A DNA stretch of 64,000 bases, taken from Phytoseiulus persimilis (taxonomy: Eukaryota > Arthropoda > Arachnida > Mesostigmata > Phytoseiidae). Made by a program: the position numbers and the translations under genes. Where the stretch lies: positions 17,232,745-17,296,744 of the forward strand of contig CM075102.1 in NCBI GenBank assembly GCA_037576195.1, written 5' to 3'. This document shows, piece by piece, positions 1 to 11,800 of this stretch (positions within the stretch are counted from its first letter, which is position 1; the number at the start of each line of letters is the position of its first letter). Below the pieces are notes generated by a model that saw only the letters and a program-made list of their open reading frames with translations, did no database searches and had not been told where the DNA came from.

Positions 1-1252
1 ATGTCAAAAGATATTATATCATCCAGCTCGGGATCGCGATTGCGCGACTTTTTTCACTAGCTCCACCGACACAAACATCCACTGTATTACGTTACTCCTT
101 CTCCCATTCGCGAGAAAAAAACGGTATATCTTGAAGAGGGGGATGATAGTCAACCTGCTTCTGATTTGTGAAGCAACGGTAGCGACATCGGTTTGGGACT
201 CGTGTTTGTGATGATTATGATTCATTCGTTCATTGGGCGAACAAGGCTTAGAGGCTCAGACTCGCATCGTGCCAAAATGAGGAAATATCGATTTACGTAC
301 GTACATCGACCCCCACGTCTTTCAACACTCGCTAGACTGATGAGAAGAAAACCAGTGGAATGTCACGCTCGAAACATCCACACGCCCAAAAGCTCCGTCT
401 CAAATGATTTGTCGCGAGGCTATCCCGCGGAGGAGAAGCCACGGGTCCTGCTGCCGCTGTTGACAGAACAGTTCAGGCTGGTCTTGTCGCAATAACATCT
501 CCGACATCCCGACATACTTGGTAGCTCCTGAAAAACGCGGATAGTCACTTGGAGACTCCGCCAAACCCTGAGCTTCCTGAAGTATTTCAATCCGTATCTG
601 GGAAGTTTCGAAACATGAACTTCGGTGGCGTCGCCACGGTTCCCTTGGGCTGTGCTGTATCCGATATGAGGATGGGGCGATTCCCCATCTTCTGCGCTCA
701 GGAGTCAGGCCTCTCGCATGTTGCGAAGTCAGATGAGCCCTCTCCCGCAGGAATCCATCTCCTGACATCACGGACAGCGTTCTCTCGATCGTGCCAAACA
801 TCTCAATCGGAAGTAATATCTGTGTTAATACTCCTGCTAGCATGTCACACGATTCACCGGGAAATTGCCAACTCCCTGACCGACATCGCGATATCGGTCC
901 TCCCGTATCCTTCTTCGGTGGTTAGAGTTCGACGGGAGTTGGAATTCTCCTCCTCCGCTGCTGGAGCTTGGGATGTTGACGTGGCCGTATACTACTCTGC
1001 TACGTTCATGCCCATGTTTGGGTTTGCCCATGTGGTTGTCTTGTTTGCTTGCAACAAACTACCTTCCGTCGCTCGGTTGAAGACAGCCCCTTCGACCAGG
1101 GTGGAAGGGGACTCCAGTCTGCGACCCTGGGTGCTGGAAGGTGTAGGAACCGGTTCCCTGAATGAATGCTCTTGTTCGTTTGATTGAGAACAGCAGTCTC
1201 ATCATCATTGGAGAGCTGGGCTCGCGAAGGACAACGGATCTCCCTGGAGCAT

Positions 1253-1649
1253 TCAACTCGCCACTGGGGGACGAGTAGCTTCCGCTCCCTCAATTGCTTC
1301 AATAGGTTGTTGCCGAGAGCGTTGACGACTTTCCAACGATCTCAACTCTGGGCGGAGATCGACGACTTCCTGCTCGACGAGCCGGCCTCTTTGGGCAGCG
1401 AAAGTCGAAGAATCGGCGAGGGGACCTCGCAAGTCTATAACTTGCGGCCTGGATCCTCGTCGGCTGCGTCGGAAGCGCTGGTCGCCGACACGTGATCCAG
1501 GTGGAAATGTTTCGAACAGCCCATGCGATGCCTTTGTTGATGAATCAGCCAACGTCTGCTGAGCGCATTTCATGCAGTGCGCCCCTCGGGCATCCCAGAC
1601 GGCGTGGCGTCGCTCGGGCAGCCCAATTACGTGTTGACTTCTCTGAATT
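1253..1649 (-). CDS. Candidate terminal coding exon of a three-exon minus-strand gene, product unknown
   Basis: Read on the minus strand, a good acceptor (pyrimidine-containing run ending in GTACAG) is followed by an open frame of about 131 codons that ends in TGA. The first base completes the split codon left by the exon at 1720-1862, so the phases agree. The peptide is rich in Arg, Ser, Gln and Glu, with one close cysteine pair (HCMKC) near its start, and has no hydrophobic segment or domain that I recognise. The intron separating it from the upstream exon would be only 70 bases. An open run of this length in the required frame is unlikely by chance, but no homology supports it. It could also be an untranslated exon. 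Confidence 0.35.
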
Positions 1650-1719
1650 CTGTACGATGTAACCGGAGTCACGTGAGCTCGAAATACCCGAGGGAGCTCT
1701 TGGGAGCTTTCTTACTTAC

Positions 1720-1862
1720 TTGCCGAACGAAGCCCTCGTCGTGCACATTTTTTCTGAACCTTCTCTTTCCGTTGAACTGGTATTCCATTCATGTGCCAAC
1801 GGTGTGAGGCGCTCACTCGGAAGTATCGTCCATTGGAGGAAGACGTGATTGATCTCCAGAAA
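1720..1862 (-). CDS. Candidate internal coding exon, product unknown
   Basis: This has the best pair of splice signals in the window. On the minus strand a long pyrimidine-rich run (TTTTTCTCAAATCTTCTC, then CACTCATTCTCAG) precedes the exon, and the donor is AA followed by GTAAGTAAG. The 143 bases are open in two frames; the frame that fits the neighbouring exons starts at phase 0 and reads FLEINHVFLQW at its start. The stop after this frame lies inside the donor itself, as expected for a true exon end. No family is recognised. It pairs with candidates at 2211-2275 upstream and 1253-1649 downstream. Confidence 0.42.
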
Positions 1863-2210
1863 CTGAGAATGAGTGAGAGAAGATTTGAGAAAAATGCCCT
1901 GGCTAGAGCATGACAAGACTCCATCGGTAATACTCGCAGTTCGACCCTCTCAAGCCTGAGCCGCCTTGCCTCCGAGTACTTCAGCTCAGGAGCTTGTCCA
2001 CTTTAAAAGAATATATAATTTCGCTGATCGACCCGGGTAGTCGAAGCGTTGGATCGAGGGAGGAATTCGTCGCTGGGTTTCGAATGCCTCGTCGATATAA
2101 AAATGCCACGTCGGTCTCGAAGACCTTCTCCGAAGACTTCCACAATCGCATGCAAGGCAGGAAACACGAACAATGCGTACTCGAGATGGATCGGTATGCG
2201 TCCCCCTCAC

Positions 2211-2275
2211 CCAGCGCACGACGAGTCCGCGAGACGGGTTCTTGTTGAATATGGCACCGAGCGGAACGGGCATGC
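2211..2275 (-). CDS. Candidate short coding exon, possibly with the start codon
   Basis: On the minus strand an acceptor with a pyrimidine-rich lead (ACTCGAATTTGCCCCCTCAG) is followed by 65 open bases and then a donor GG/GTGAGG. An ATG lies two bases into the exon and its frame runs to the donor at phase 0, matching the start phase of the exon at 1720-1862 after an intron of 348 bases. The ATG could be the initiator if the upstream exon is untranslated, although its context is poor. The alternative is a continuous unspliced frame that also runs through this stretch, from about 2357 to 1986. The product is not recognised. Confidence 0.3.
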
Positions 2276-2447
2276 CTGAGGGGGCAAATTCGAGTAGCAT
2301 GAAATCCGCTAGAGCCGGATTCCGTCGGCCGATAAGTCGACGTTTTCGGATTGACAACGACCATCAACTCGGGCCTGAGGCTCCAAGCTGCTTAACGACG
2401 GTTTATGAGGAAGCGATCTCCGAACTAAGTCCATGTTGTGCGATGAA

Positions 2448-2957
2448 TCACATTGAATGTGCTCGACGCTCAAGGGGAATCGATTCACAGCTGTGGTTGG
2501 AAACCATCCCGGCTGGATAATCCATCAGTCTCGATGTCAGGTTCTGAAGAAAGCAGGGTTCACTATCGGCAGGAAGACCAGACTCAGTTCCACCGGCTCC
2601 GGAGTCCTCGAGGAACCAAACACGGAGATATTTGCGGGAAATTCCTCGTCCAATGTGTCGCGTCGAATCGGGCGCAGTCATTGCGTAAGAACGGAAGCAT
2701 CGTGGGTTTGATGCCCGGTGTCGACTGATATCACCAATTTTCGAATGATCTCTTCCGGCCACGAAACCCCTTGGCACATCGTACCCGGAACCTCCCCCTA
2801 CATCTCTCTTTCCCCGCCCCATATTGGAATTCAAGCCTCCTTCCGACTTATCAAAAGGATGATGAAGAGTTCCAGTTGACTGGATGAACATGTCGGGGTC
2901 ACTGGCCATCAGGCTGTGGACTCGGAAACGCGCAATGCAGTCAAAATAGGGAAACAC
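2448..2957 (-). CDS. Open frame of 169 codons upstream of the 1253-2275 candidate, unproven
   Basis: This is a minus-strand frame of 169 codons, Gly-, Arg- and Ser-rich in its middle part, lying directly upstream of the three-exon candidate on the same strand. I found no convincing donor linking it to that model and I recognise no domain. Frames of this length are expected a few times by chance in this window. It is listed because of its position and strand only. Confidence 0.12.
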   Translation of the reverse strand: MFPYFDCIARFRVHSLMASDPDMFIQSTGTLHHPFDKSEGGLNSNMGRGKRDVGGGSGYDVPRGFVAGRDHSKIGDISRHRASNPRCFRSYAMTAPDSTRHIGRGISRKYLRVWFLEDSGAGGTESGLPADSEPCFLQNLTSRLMDYPAGMVSNHSCESIPLERRAHSM

Positions 2958-5900
2958 TCCATCGCTGAATCACCAAGATTCGTGGTTCCTAACCTTCCGG
3001 ATCTCACTCCCGTTGGACCTATGGCAAGGCGGCTACTCTTAGGTGTTTCCAAACTCACGGCCGGAATACTTCTCATTCAATTTCGCCAAACATTGCGGCT
3101 AGGATTTGCTAGCCGTTGTAAGATATGAAGAAACTGGGTCGGATTCCATGAGAGACTTGTATCGGGAATGGCTGGCCGGTGGAGCCGTGACTAACTAACT
3201 TGCTTTGAGCATCGGCGACAGGATCATGATGAAGCGAGTCGGTCGGCTGTGATTCCCTCCGGACTAACGAACAAATTCAAAAAGCGGCCGGGAGAAAACG
3301 GACCGCCTCATCTTCTCGTCGTCACAAGCACCGAACAACAGTATCTGAAGTGTCTGATAACCACGGAATGCAAGTTCCACGAGTTAACGCAGTTCCAGAC
3401 GAACAATCGAGCCCCTCCGGATGCCGAGATGGCGTTGAATCTTCGCAGCGCTTCCCTCTGAATGAGTCGGTTTTTCTTTATGATTGCTGCTCAAATATTG
3501 ATCTACTTTCCCGCGAAGTCGTGGTTCGGAGGTGAATTCCTGCTCATAACGATAGCGCCTGATGAATCATTGAAGCTTCCGGTATCCTGGGCAAGCTCCA
3601 AGATGATCAAAAAAGTTTTGCTCTGAACGATTACATCACTACCCCACAGGAACACAGTTCTGATTACATGCTTCATCTGTTCCACGACCTTGCAGACTTC
3701 TTTCTGCGCAACTCGTTTCACCAGAAAGGACTTCCTCGTGTTCGATCACTTTCCTGCCGTTTCCCTGATCTGTCCTGACAGTTTCCGTAGTCTAGCGGGA
3801 GCAGCCGTTTTTCCCGCTCAGTTGTTCAAACCCTGCTCGGTCCCTAATAAACAACCGACGGAGGAAGAGCTGGATCCGAGCACATCCGAGTTCGTGTGCC
3901 GAGTTCCCTGTTTGAACGAATATTCAGCGAAACGTGAATATTTCACGTCATTCCGAACGTGTGTGGTTGCAGGATACCGTTTTGCAGGCGCAGGAAGTGA
4001 ATGTACGCAGCCTTAGATGTCGTTCGAATCGCAGCATCGTGTAGATGTCTTCCTCCTGGTGGGCCAATATGCAAAGGTTCTGGCCCATCAAAACACACCG
4101 GGAGGAAGGTGCCTCAGGATTTGCGTTTCCGACCCGTCCTCTCATGTTGCGGACGAGCAGCAGGAAGTATATCCGATGCTCGCGTCACGGATTCGGAGTA
4201 TTCCGGAGCAAGTCCGGCGGATCCAGCTGAGTGACAATGAGTCGAGTGCTTCGACAGTCGAGAAATTGGAGAAAACTCGCTCAGCTCTCCGGCGACGGTT
4301 CCTGACGTCGGTGAATCCAGAAATAGCCGCCGAGTGAGCCCCATGCGGTGAATCATGCTCTGCAGAAGGCATCCATCGGGAGACGGTTCCAGAGAGCTCG
4401 CTAGCCGACTGGAAATAGATTCGGGAGACTCAATTCCCTGGGTGGGAATGTGCTGACATTGTTTATCCGCGGTAGAGAACGGATATTGCTATTACCGCGC
4501 TAAACCATTGCCAGCCGCGAGATATTCTTCCTTGTTTCCTTCATTCCCAAAGGCAGCAGTCAAGCGGTAGTCGAGCGGCAGTCAGGAAAGCGGGCGACCA
4601 GGCCAGCAGACAGCCGGGAGCGCCGAACGTGTCCACCCACCAAACAGGCAAGCTGGCAGTCAGGGTGCAATCTTCGACACAGCGGGCCCTATCTCGTAAT
4701 ATTGACATAGCACAAAAACTCCCTTGAGATGGATATGCATTATATTGAACTGGCGAGAGTCGTCGACGTCGGGGAAGAAAGAAGTTCTAGGTGGGCCTGT
4801 TGCAGCCTTTCGTCTTAGTCGACTCCGATATCCTCCCACTTTCTTCGCCTTTCCATCCTCCTCAGCCCGCCCCCTGCCCTCAACCTTTTCCACCGTCGCC
4901 GCAACTGCCGGTTCTTAATATCCAGCGGAGTGAAGAGAAACAAAGAATCCGTCTCAACTCGCTTATCCTGTAGACTTCACTATCCCACGGATGCGGACGT
5001 TAATCTTCGAGGCACCCCGAGACAATATGTGTCCGAACTCGTCCTTGCCGGATCTCTCTCTCCAGCCTGTAAATCCTCGAGGAAGACTCGAGGATTCAGG
5101 TGCTGGGAAGGGAGATCCTGGACTCCCGACGCTGCGTCTGGGGACAAGCACTTTTTTTTATTTTCAGTCAGGCCTGAATCACGAGGTTGTCATGGTCTAT
5201 GGTGAAATGTGACGAGTTGAGGGCTTGATTTCATTGGAACGGGTTCTTTCCGAGCGGCTGTTGCTCCTCAGCCCCGCTCCTCTGACGACGGGAATCTGAC
5301 GCAAGCAGTTTCCGGCTTCACGCAATTTCAGGAACGTCGTTGTTATCATCTTTGTCGTCTCCATCATTTGCATCTTCCTTCATTATCTCGCTAATTAATG
5401 TGGTCGGACTGCTTGGCGCCGTAAAGCATTTGCCCCCCGCACGGACGAACCGAATGAAATTCGCGAGACGAATCGATAAAAATCGAAAAAAAAAACGTGG
5501 GAGGGAAAAAGCGCTGTGCCGGGCTCGACACCGGCCACAGCGAACCCGAACGGTGAGAGAGGAATGGGGAAAATAATGAGGAAAAGGGCTTCGCCATTTT
5601 GGATAAAACTTCGTCATTTAGAGGGAGTTTAAGCGAAAACCAATGCTATCTCCTTCCCTCTCGGCAGCAGCGACTTGGAGCGCAAATCTTTGTTTTGTGG
5701 GAGAGATATCCCGGCAGACAGGCGAGAGAAGAGAAAAAGCGGGTACGCAGAGAACATTCGAGACACTTCTTCTTGACGAGTTTCGACACGAACTGGCTGA
5801 ATCAGATAGCCTATCTGGCCCGACGCAGTAGGAGAATAGTTCTGTCTAATCTAGACTTGGTCGAATTTCCTGTTCAGCGACGGTGGACCGAAAGAAATTC

Positions 5901-6920
5901 GAAACGACCTCGTAAAACCCTCTGGAACTTCGGCTGTTCTCTGACGACGTTTCGTCGCTCCGCTCGATGAGGAGACGAGGCTCCCTCCGGGAAATTCCCC
6001 AGAATGTTCCAATCTCATGTACCATCCACTTCGCCCACAAGTTCTTCGAGCAGAATTAGCTTGTACGGGACGCATTGTTTTGTTGTGAATCGAAAGGGTT
6101 TGCTATGCGCAACGCTGATTAGTCAAACAAAAGCCCAAACAAAAGGCGCTGTGGAAGCTGGTCGGGTGTGATCAACGGCTCGTAGAGGGAAAGTGAGGAA
6201 TCGACGAAAGGAACGGGCGAACAATCGAGCCCTGCGACGGAATCATGGAGAGATGAAGAGGTGCACCAAGCTGGTTTTGACGGATGGGCCTCCCCGAAGT
6301 CATCACAAATCAGATTGCCTCCTCCTGCCAGCTCCGCGTCTCGCCGGCTGATGAAGAGCCCCAGCTGCGGATCCGTCAAACGTCATCATAACGGTGATGA
6401 AGCGCTCGCCTCACAATGCGCCAGGCCGAAGCCGCATAGCTGCGGTGTGTTCCGTACTACTTCTTCCCGATCACCGCCGAGCCCGGAGCATCAAGTGCTC
6501 ACGCATCCGTTCGCGGCGCGGAGCCAAGGTTCTCCCGGTTTGTCGAAATAATTACGGGGATGACATTGTCAGCAGGAGTGGGATGAGGCTGGAAGTATGT
6601 AGATACCGAGGGAGACGTACGGAGAGAACTCGTCGTCGATGAAACGAGTTCATTCCTTTTTTGAATCTCATTTGCATCTCCGCTCGACTCTCCAGCGGTG
6701 CTTCTGTCTGTCGCTCATTTCTGAAGCAGATGTCCGCAAACTAGTCAGACAGCCGGTCGGTCGGTTCGCAGGATGAGTTCTGAGCGGAAGGAGCAGCGGT
6801 GCCGCGCTCGTCGTTTCCGAGGAGCCAGCGGCCGAGCAAGCAGTTCCACTGTCTCAGAATCGTCCGTCTTTTTGAAACGAGCCATTGGAAATCAATATTC
6901 CGTGTCGTTCTCCATTTCAG
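2958..6920. other. Stretch without a supported gene
   Basis: Only open frames under about 125 codons are present. The one at 4017-4337 on the plus strand (106 codons, hydrophilic, ending in IAAE) is the most protein-like, but it has no splice or homology support. Short purine-rich and A-rich runs occur near 5480. A loose tetranucleotide-like stretch (CAGT, CGGC, CAGC words) lies at about 4557-4660, and another (GGTCGGTCGGTT) near 6750. Confidence 0.5.
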
Positions 6921-7106
6921 TCCGCGGGAGGTTTCAACTCATTCCGGTCTTGCTCCGCTCCCGCCTGCTGCGTTTCTGGGCCCAAGCTGTCTGGCCGGCG
7001 GGGAGGAGGGCCGGCTGGGTTTGTCGCCGTTCGCCTTCATTCTTGTCTCCTCCTCCGTCGCCCGTTTCGCCCTCCGTCTCTGGGTTCCGTCACACGAGAA
7101 CCATCG
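6921..7106 (+). CDS. Candidate coding exon with a hydrophobic segment, product unknown
   Basis: The acceptor TTCTCCATTTCAG and the donor CG/GTAAGA enclose 186 bases. One frame is open from end to end and its first stop is created by the donor itself. Codon third positions are clearly C/G-rich in this frame. The 62-residue segment contains a Gly/Pro-rich part followed by a run of hydrophobic and small residues (SPFAFILVSSSVARFAL) that could be a membrane or signal segment. The other two frames are also open for much of the stretch because the region is GC- and CpG-rich, so the frame choice is uncertain. A possible next acceptor lies at 7480-7481 but gives only a short open frame in the matching phase. 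Confidence 0.28.
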
Positions 7107-8678
7107 GTAAGATGCAAATTGGACAATTCTTATCCCTTCCGGCAGCACGGGTACGGACTCCGGCAGCACCTTCGGGACGCAGGACTCCATCTGTCTTCGA
7201 ACGTCGACAGAATGAACAAAGAAGACTTCTGAAGTCGAATGCTTTTCTTTGGTTCTGAATCCACCAGATTCCGAGATCTTCCCCGATCCCCGCTTTACCC
7301 CCGCTCATCCTGTTACTTGCAATGAACCTCATCACTCCCTGAGAGCCCTCCCTCGAGCGTGGCCGCCTACCAGACGAAAGCCCCGAGTTAGACCTTGCTC
7401 ATCTCGGTCCGGCGTTTCGAATTTGTGAGAGTTTCCTCGACCTCTCCGGGCTTCGATACATTTCAACGATTACATTTCTAGATCGCCGTCAGCAAGGGCT
7501 GCATATTCCTGATCCCATCCCTTTCAACCACGTTCAGCGTCCTATTGTGATTGCATTATACCTGTGAATTGAGTGCTTTGTGATGTATCCGACATTCAAA
7601 GAATTTTTTGATGCTGAACGAGGCTTGTTACGATCTCAACTCGAGATTCTCAAACCCGCTGGGATCAAGCCCTTGATAATATACATGCATGCCACGCCGA
7701 TGGAGATCTCGCGCAGAGCTTCTTGAATTCGATCTATCGCAGATCCTTCCAGTCGAGTTCAGGCATTCTATGGAAATGTACCCCATTTCTGCACGGTCCA
7801 TCGACAAGCTCCAAGGCGGACGATTTCAAAATCACGGATCCAAGGCCCTGTTGCTCGGTAGTTCTTCTTGGACGAGTTTTGAAATTTGCGACATTCAGGC
7901 GTCGCTACTTGTGACCCTTCATGAGGCCGACAGCTCCTGAAACCAGGTACTCGGCAGCTGAATCTTGAAGTTTCGCTTTCTGCATCAAAGCTCTTCAGCT
8001 CCAGAAATCGATATGAGCTGACTCGAAACGAATCTCCATTGCCAATCAGAGAAGCGCGACTCGTCGCCAGTTTGTGCCGTTACCTAGCGGCGAGAGCTTG
8101 CATCGAGCCTCCTCCACCCCCCAGGATGTCCCGGAGCAAATGCCGCGCGAAGAGTTCAAAAATGCGGCAGCCGTAGGCGTTGTTGTCGGGCCGAAAATGT
8201 TGCCGAAAATCGCTGAAGTTCTTCGTCGTCAACAGAACAGCTCCCTTCGTTGGTGACACGGGGGCCGAGTTCAGCATAAACCGGTGAATGCAGTTTTTTT
8301 CGCAGCTCAAATTCAAACAGATGGAAGGAACGACGGCTGAAGAGTAACGAACTCGCATCAAACTCTCTTTGAAAAATGGAGTTGAGCTGTTCTTGCAACT
8401 TGTGGAGCCTTGGAAATGTCGCAAATGCTATCGACGACGGAAGTCGGCCTCGACCTACTAAGGGAAAGGAGTTCGTCTCATTCCGCTCCATGGAGATGCG
8501 TATTTAAAAGGTGATGCAAGTCATTCATCCCGATAATGAATACTTGGTGAATATAGAGTAAGAATGATATTAAAGTTCTGCTTGGGCCAAGAGTTCCAGC
8601 GAATTCTGAATTAAAAGCAAATATGACAAAAAATGTCCACTCACGGAGCACGCGTAGAGGAATCTATCAAAGCGGAGG
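7107..8678. other. Stretch without a supported gene
   Basis: This stretch holds a possible acceptor (TTACATTTCTAG, ending at 7481) and several short open frames on both strands, up to 114 codons (minus strand, 8080-8424). No domain, repeat or paired splice sites could be supported. Confidence 0.5.
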
Positions 8679-8835
8679 TCAAAGATTCTCGATGGGTGTG
8701 CCGAAAAACCTTTGTTGAAACCTAGGCGAATGACTTTGTGAACAGAGGAGACAGAATGTAAGCTTATCGGACCCGATGCATATTGGATATCCCAGCACGA
8801 TGAGTTTTTTCTCCGAAATCCCGTTTGTCACAGCC
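8679..8835 (-). CDS. Candidate terminal exon, product unknown
   Basis: On the minus strand the acceptor GATTTTTTTACAG is followed by 51 open codons ending in TGA. The peptide mixes hydrophobic and polar residues and starts AVTNGISEKKLIVLGYP. No upstream exon with a matching donor was found within a few hundred bases. A separate minus-strand open frame (8850-9044) lies immediately upstream but runs in another phase. The support is one splice signal plus an open frame, so chance is possible. Confidence 0.18.
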
Positions 8836-11800
8836 CTGTAAAAAAATCCTCATCGAACCCCATCGGAAATCGTTGCTTTTCGCCCATATTGTGGTTTGTG
8901 GCTGCGCGGACTGTGCTTTCTAGCTCCTATTTTTCTTCCTGAAATCACAGAACGACGCGGAGCTGGTGGCGTGAATGCAACATCAATAGCGCTTTCATTT
9001 CGGATCCGCCGAGCATCCGTAGTCAGGGAAGATATTTTGTCCAACTTTGTATCTGGAGCATGAGGGAAGATGCATTTCTCTCATAACGTCCTTCACGATG
9101 ATTTTGTCTCTTCCCGACATCGGATCCTCGAGCCTTCCCCAGCTGAATGAATTGTCTACTGCGCAACCGAAAAGGTTCCTGAGTGGAGACTGTCACTTTC
9201 CAACTCAACCACACGAGTTTCGCGGAGTATGACGTAGGTACACAGCCATCGAGGCTGAGGAGACGCAAGTTCAAGGCATTCTTATGACGTAGTGCTCTCT
9301 TCGGAGCAGAGAACGATCCAGGTTACATTCCGCGCAATGTACGATCGAGAGTCTCCCGCGTTCTAAAATTGGGAAATCCGGGCTGACTGCGGAGCGGCCC
9401 GTTTGACCGCTCCTATCCGCTCGGCCCTGTTAAAAGCAGATCATTATGTATCGTTCCATCGACGATCCTTCTCCAAGAACTCCACCACCACATCAAGATT
9501 CCCCGGGAACTTCGCGTACTCTCGAGAACAAACGCGACGACCTCAACTCAAGAAGGCTTTCCGCTGCTCACACATAGTCCATCCGATCCACAACGGGATC
9601 ACGATAAAAAAAGGCGCTAAAGATAACAGATCGCGTTCCTCGCTTACAGACGAATTTCTCGTCGAGTCCTAATGGGAGTCCTGTGTTATCCGAGTTTCGA
9701 TGAGGCATCGCAAGCTAGGCGCCAGAGCACCAGGGTAGAAAGTTTGGGAGCCACACTCTAGTAGCAGAACCGCTCAAGGACCGAGAGGAAATCTATCTTC
9801 GTGTTCTGGAGGGAACGGTTGAACTAGTTCTCCATTTTCGAGAATAGTTCCCATCGTATTCTTCGGGCTCGCGCCTGAGGCACACTCTGAAGGCATACGC
9901 CGAAGTACTCCCAAGGTTCTGGAATCAACCTCCGAAATCCGCCATGAGGGCGTCAAAGAAGGATCACAGCCCCCGAGCCTTGTCGGTTCAACGTTCGCTG
10001 AATAATTCTTCCGGATCTGGAGGCCGATATGGCGCACAAAGGTAGGCGAACAGGCTTCCTGCAAGATTTCTCCGTTGGACCTTAGTGTCTCACTTCCAAT
10101 TTCGCAACTTGTGGCTTGTGTGGTGTGGGTTTTTCCGTCTGCTCCTCATTCTGTTCTCTCTGTGACCGTTTGGGTCTTTTCGTCGCACACCCTCGGATAC
10201 GTTGCCTTCGCTTCTTTTCGTTCTCGCCGGCGTTCGTTTTCGTGGACTGTCTCTCCCTTGGTGTCTGCTCTTATGCAAATGGTTCGCGTTCTTTTTTCTC
10301 TCCGTCGTTCCTTCGGGGTTTTCCGTCGGTCCGTTTTCGCTCCTACTGGCACTTTGTCTATCTCATTTCAGAAGCGGCGCCTTCGGTCATAAGGTGGATT
10401 AGCTCCTCCAGCACCGACGAACCGCCTGCGTCACACAAACCATGAGAGATCACATGCTCGTTCCATATCCTCTTGCACCGGAATTCTCGGCGTGAGTCGG
10501 GAACCGTCGAGTTCCGAACGCGTGAGATGGACTTTCCGGTTTTGTTCATCTGACGAGGGTTATTGCTTTCAGGGCGATCGGCGACCTTTTCCAGAGCCCA
10601 CGCGCAGGTTCAAACAAAGGAAACGTGATTTTTCTGTCAAACATCATCATCTCACCGATTGGTTCGTCCGCGATCAGCACCCTCAACGTCGTCACAATTG
10701 CTGGCCGTCGCGGCTCTCTACGAAGTCCTCATGATCTGAAGCTTCGGAAAACGTGTCAATATTCAAATGATGTGCTCCCGCGTTGACAGCATCCTTCGAC
10801 GGGCGGCGCTCCCGCGTTCGAGTGAGAATCAAGTGTTGAAACATGTCATTAATCCTCCCCGTCCCTGTTCCGCTCATCCCGTGGCGCCGATACGATCGGG
10901 CGGCCGCAGAGCTTCTTTCTGCCCATGGAATCGTCTATTCACATTCGTTCGTTGCTACATCGGCGCGTCCTCGGGTACGTTCATTCGTTCTCTGCCTGCT
11001 TCATTGATTCACCTATTCATCGCCTCCGTTTCGATTTATTATCGCAGCCCGAACAAATGGAAATGGATATCGACGCATTGATCGTTCGTGTTAGTGGCGC
11101 TCAAAAATCTCGTTACAGCTAGGCGCCGCTGCCGACTCTCCGCAGTGGTGAGAGCTCCGCAGCTACAAGCGTGCACTGAACAAAGCTCTCCGACGAGGCG
11201 TTCCGGGTTGAAGAACATTTCAATCGATGTGGACTCGGCTTCTGTAGCATTCTGGTCCGGATAATATCCTTGATATTTCTCTGCTTTTTCCGAGTTCTTC
11301 CGAATGCGGACGCTCCAGTCAATATGGATTTCTTGAGACAGGAAGGAAATGCCCGGCGTGCCTCCCACAGTTTTGAGCACAAATTCCAAGGAGCGGTGAT
11401 GGCACGAAGTCGCTTCTCCTCCAGCGGCATCTCGAGATTCATTCCAATCAATCTACGGACTTTTCCGGGAAACGGAACATTCACGATGATAGCATAGTCA
11501 ACTAGATTCCAAGGAATCTAACAGAAATCGCATCGCCAATATGCCCGCTCTACAACATGCCGTGCGTTGCGATCATTGGTTCAGATTCCGTTGAAGACGA
11601 ACTGAGGAACAGATAGATTCTCGATCCTTGTGGGCAGACTGAAGGAGAAGATCGTGCAAGCTCTCAGGACGCCCTCCTTCTCTTCATTCAGTTCAGCTTC
11701 AGTAGCCACAGTTCAGTCAGCCGGTGGCCTCCTGCATGAAATTCAAGTCCGGTCGAACCGCTGTGACACCTCCGCTCCCATGAGCTGTCGATCGAAGCGG

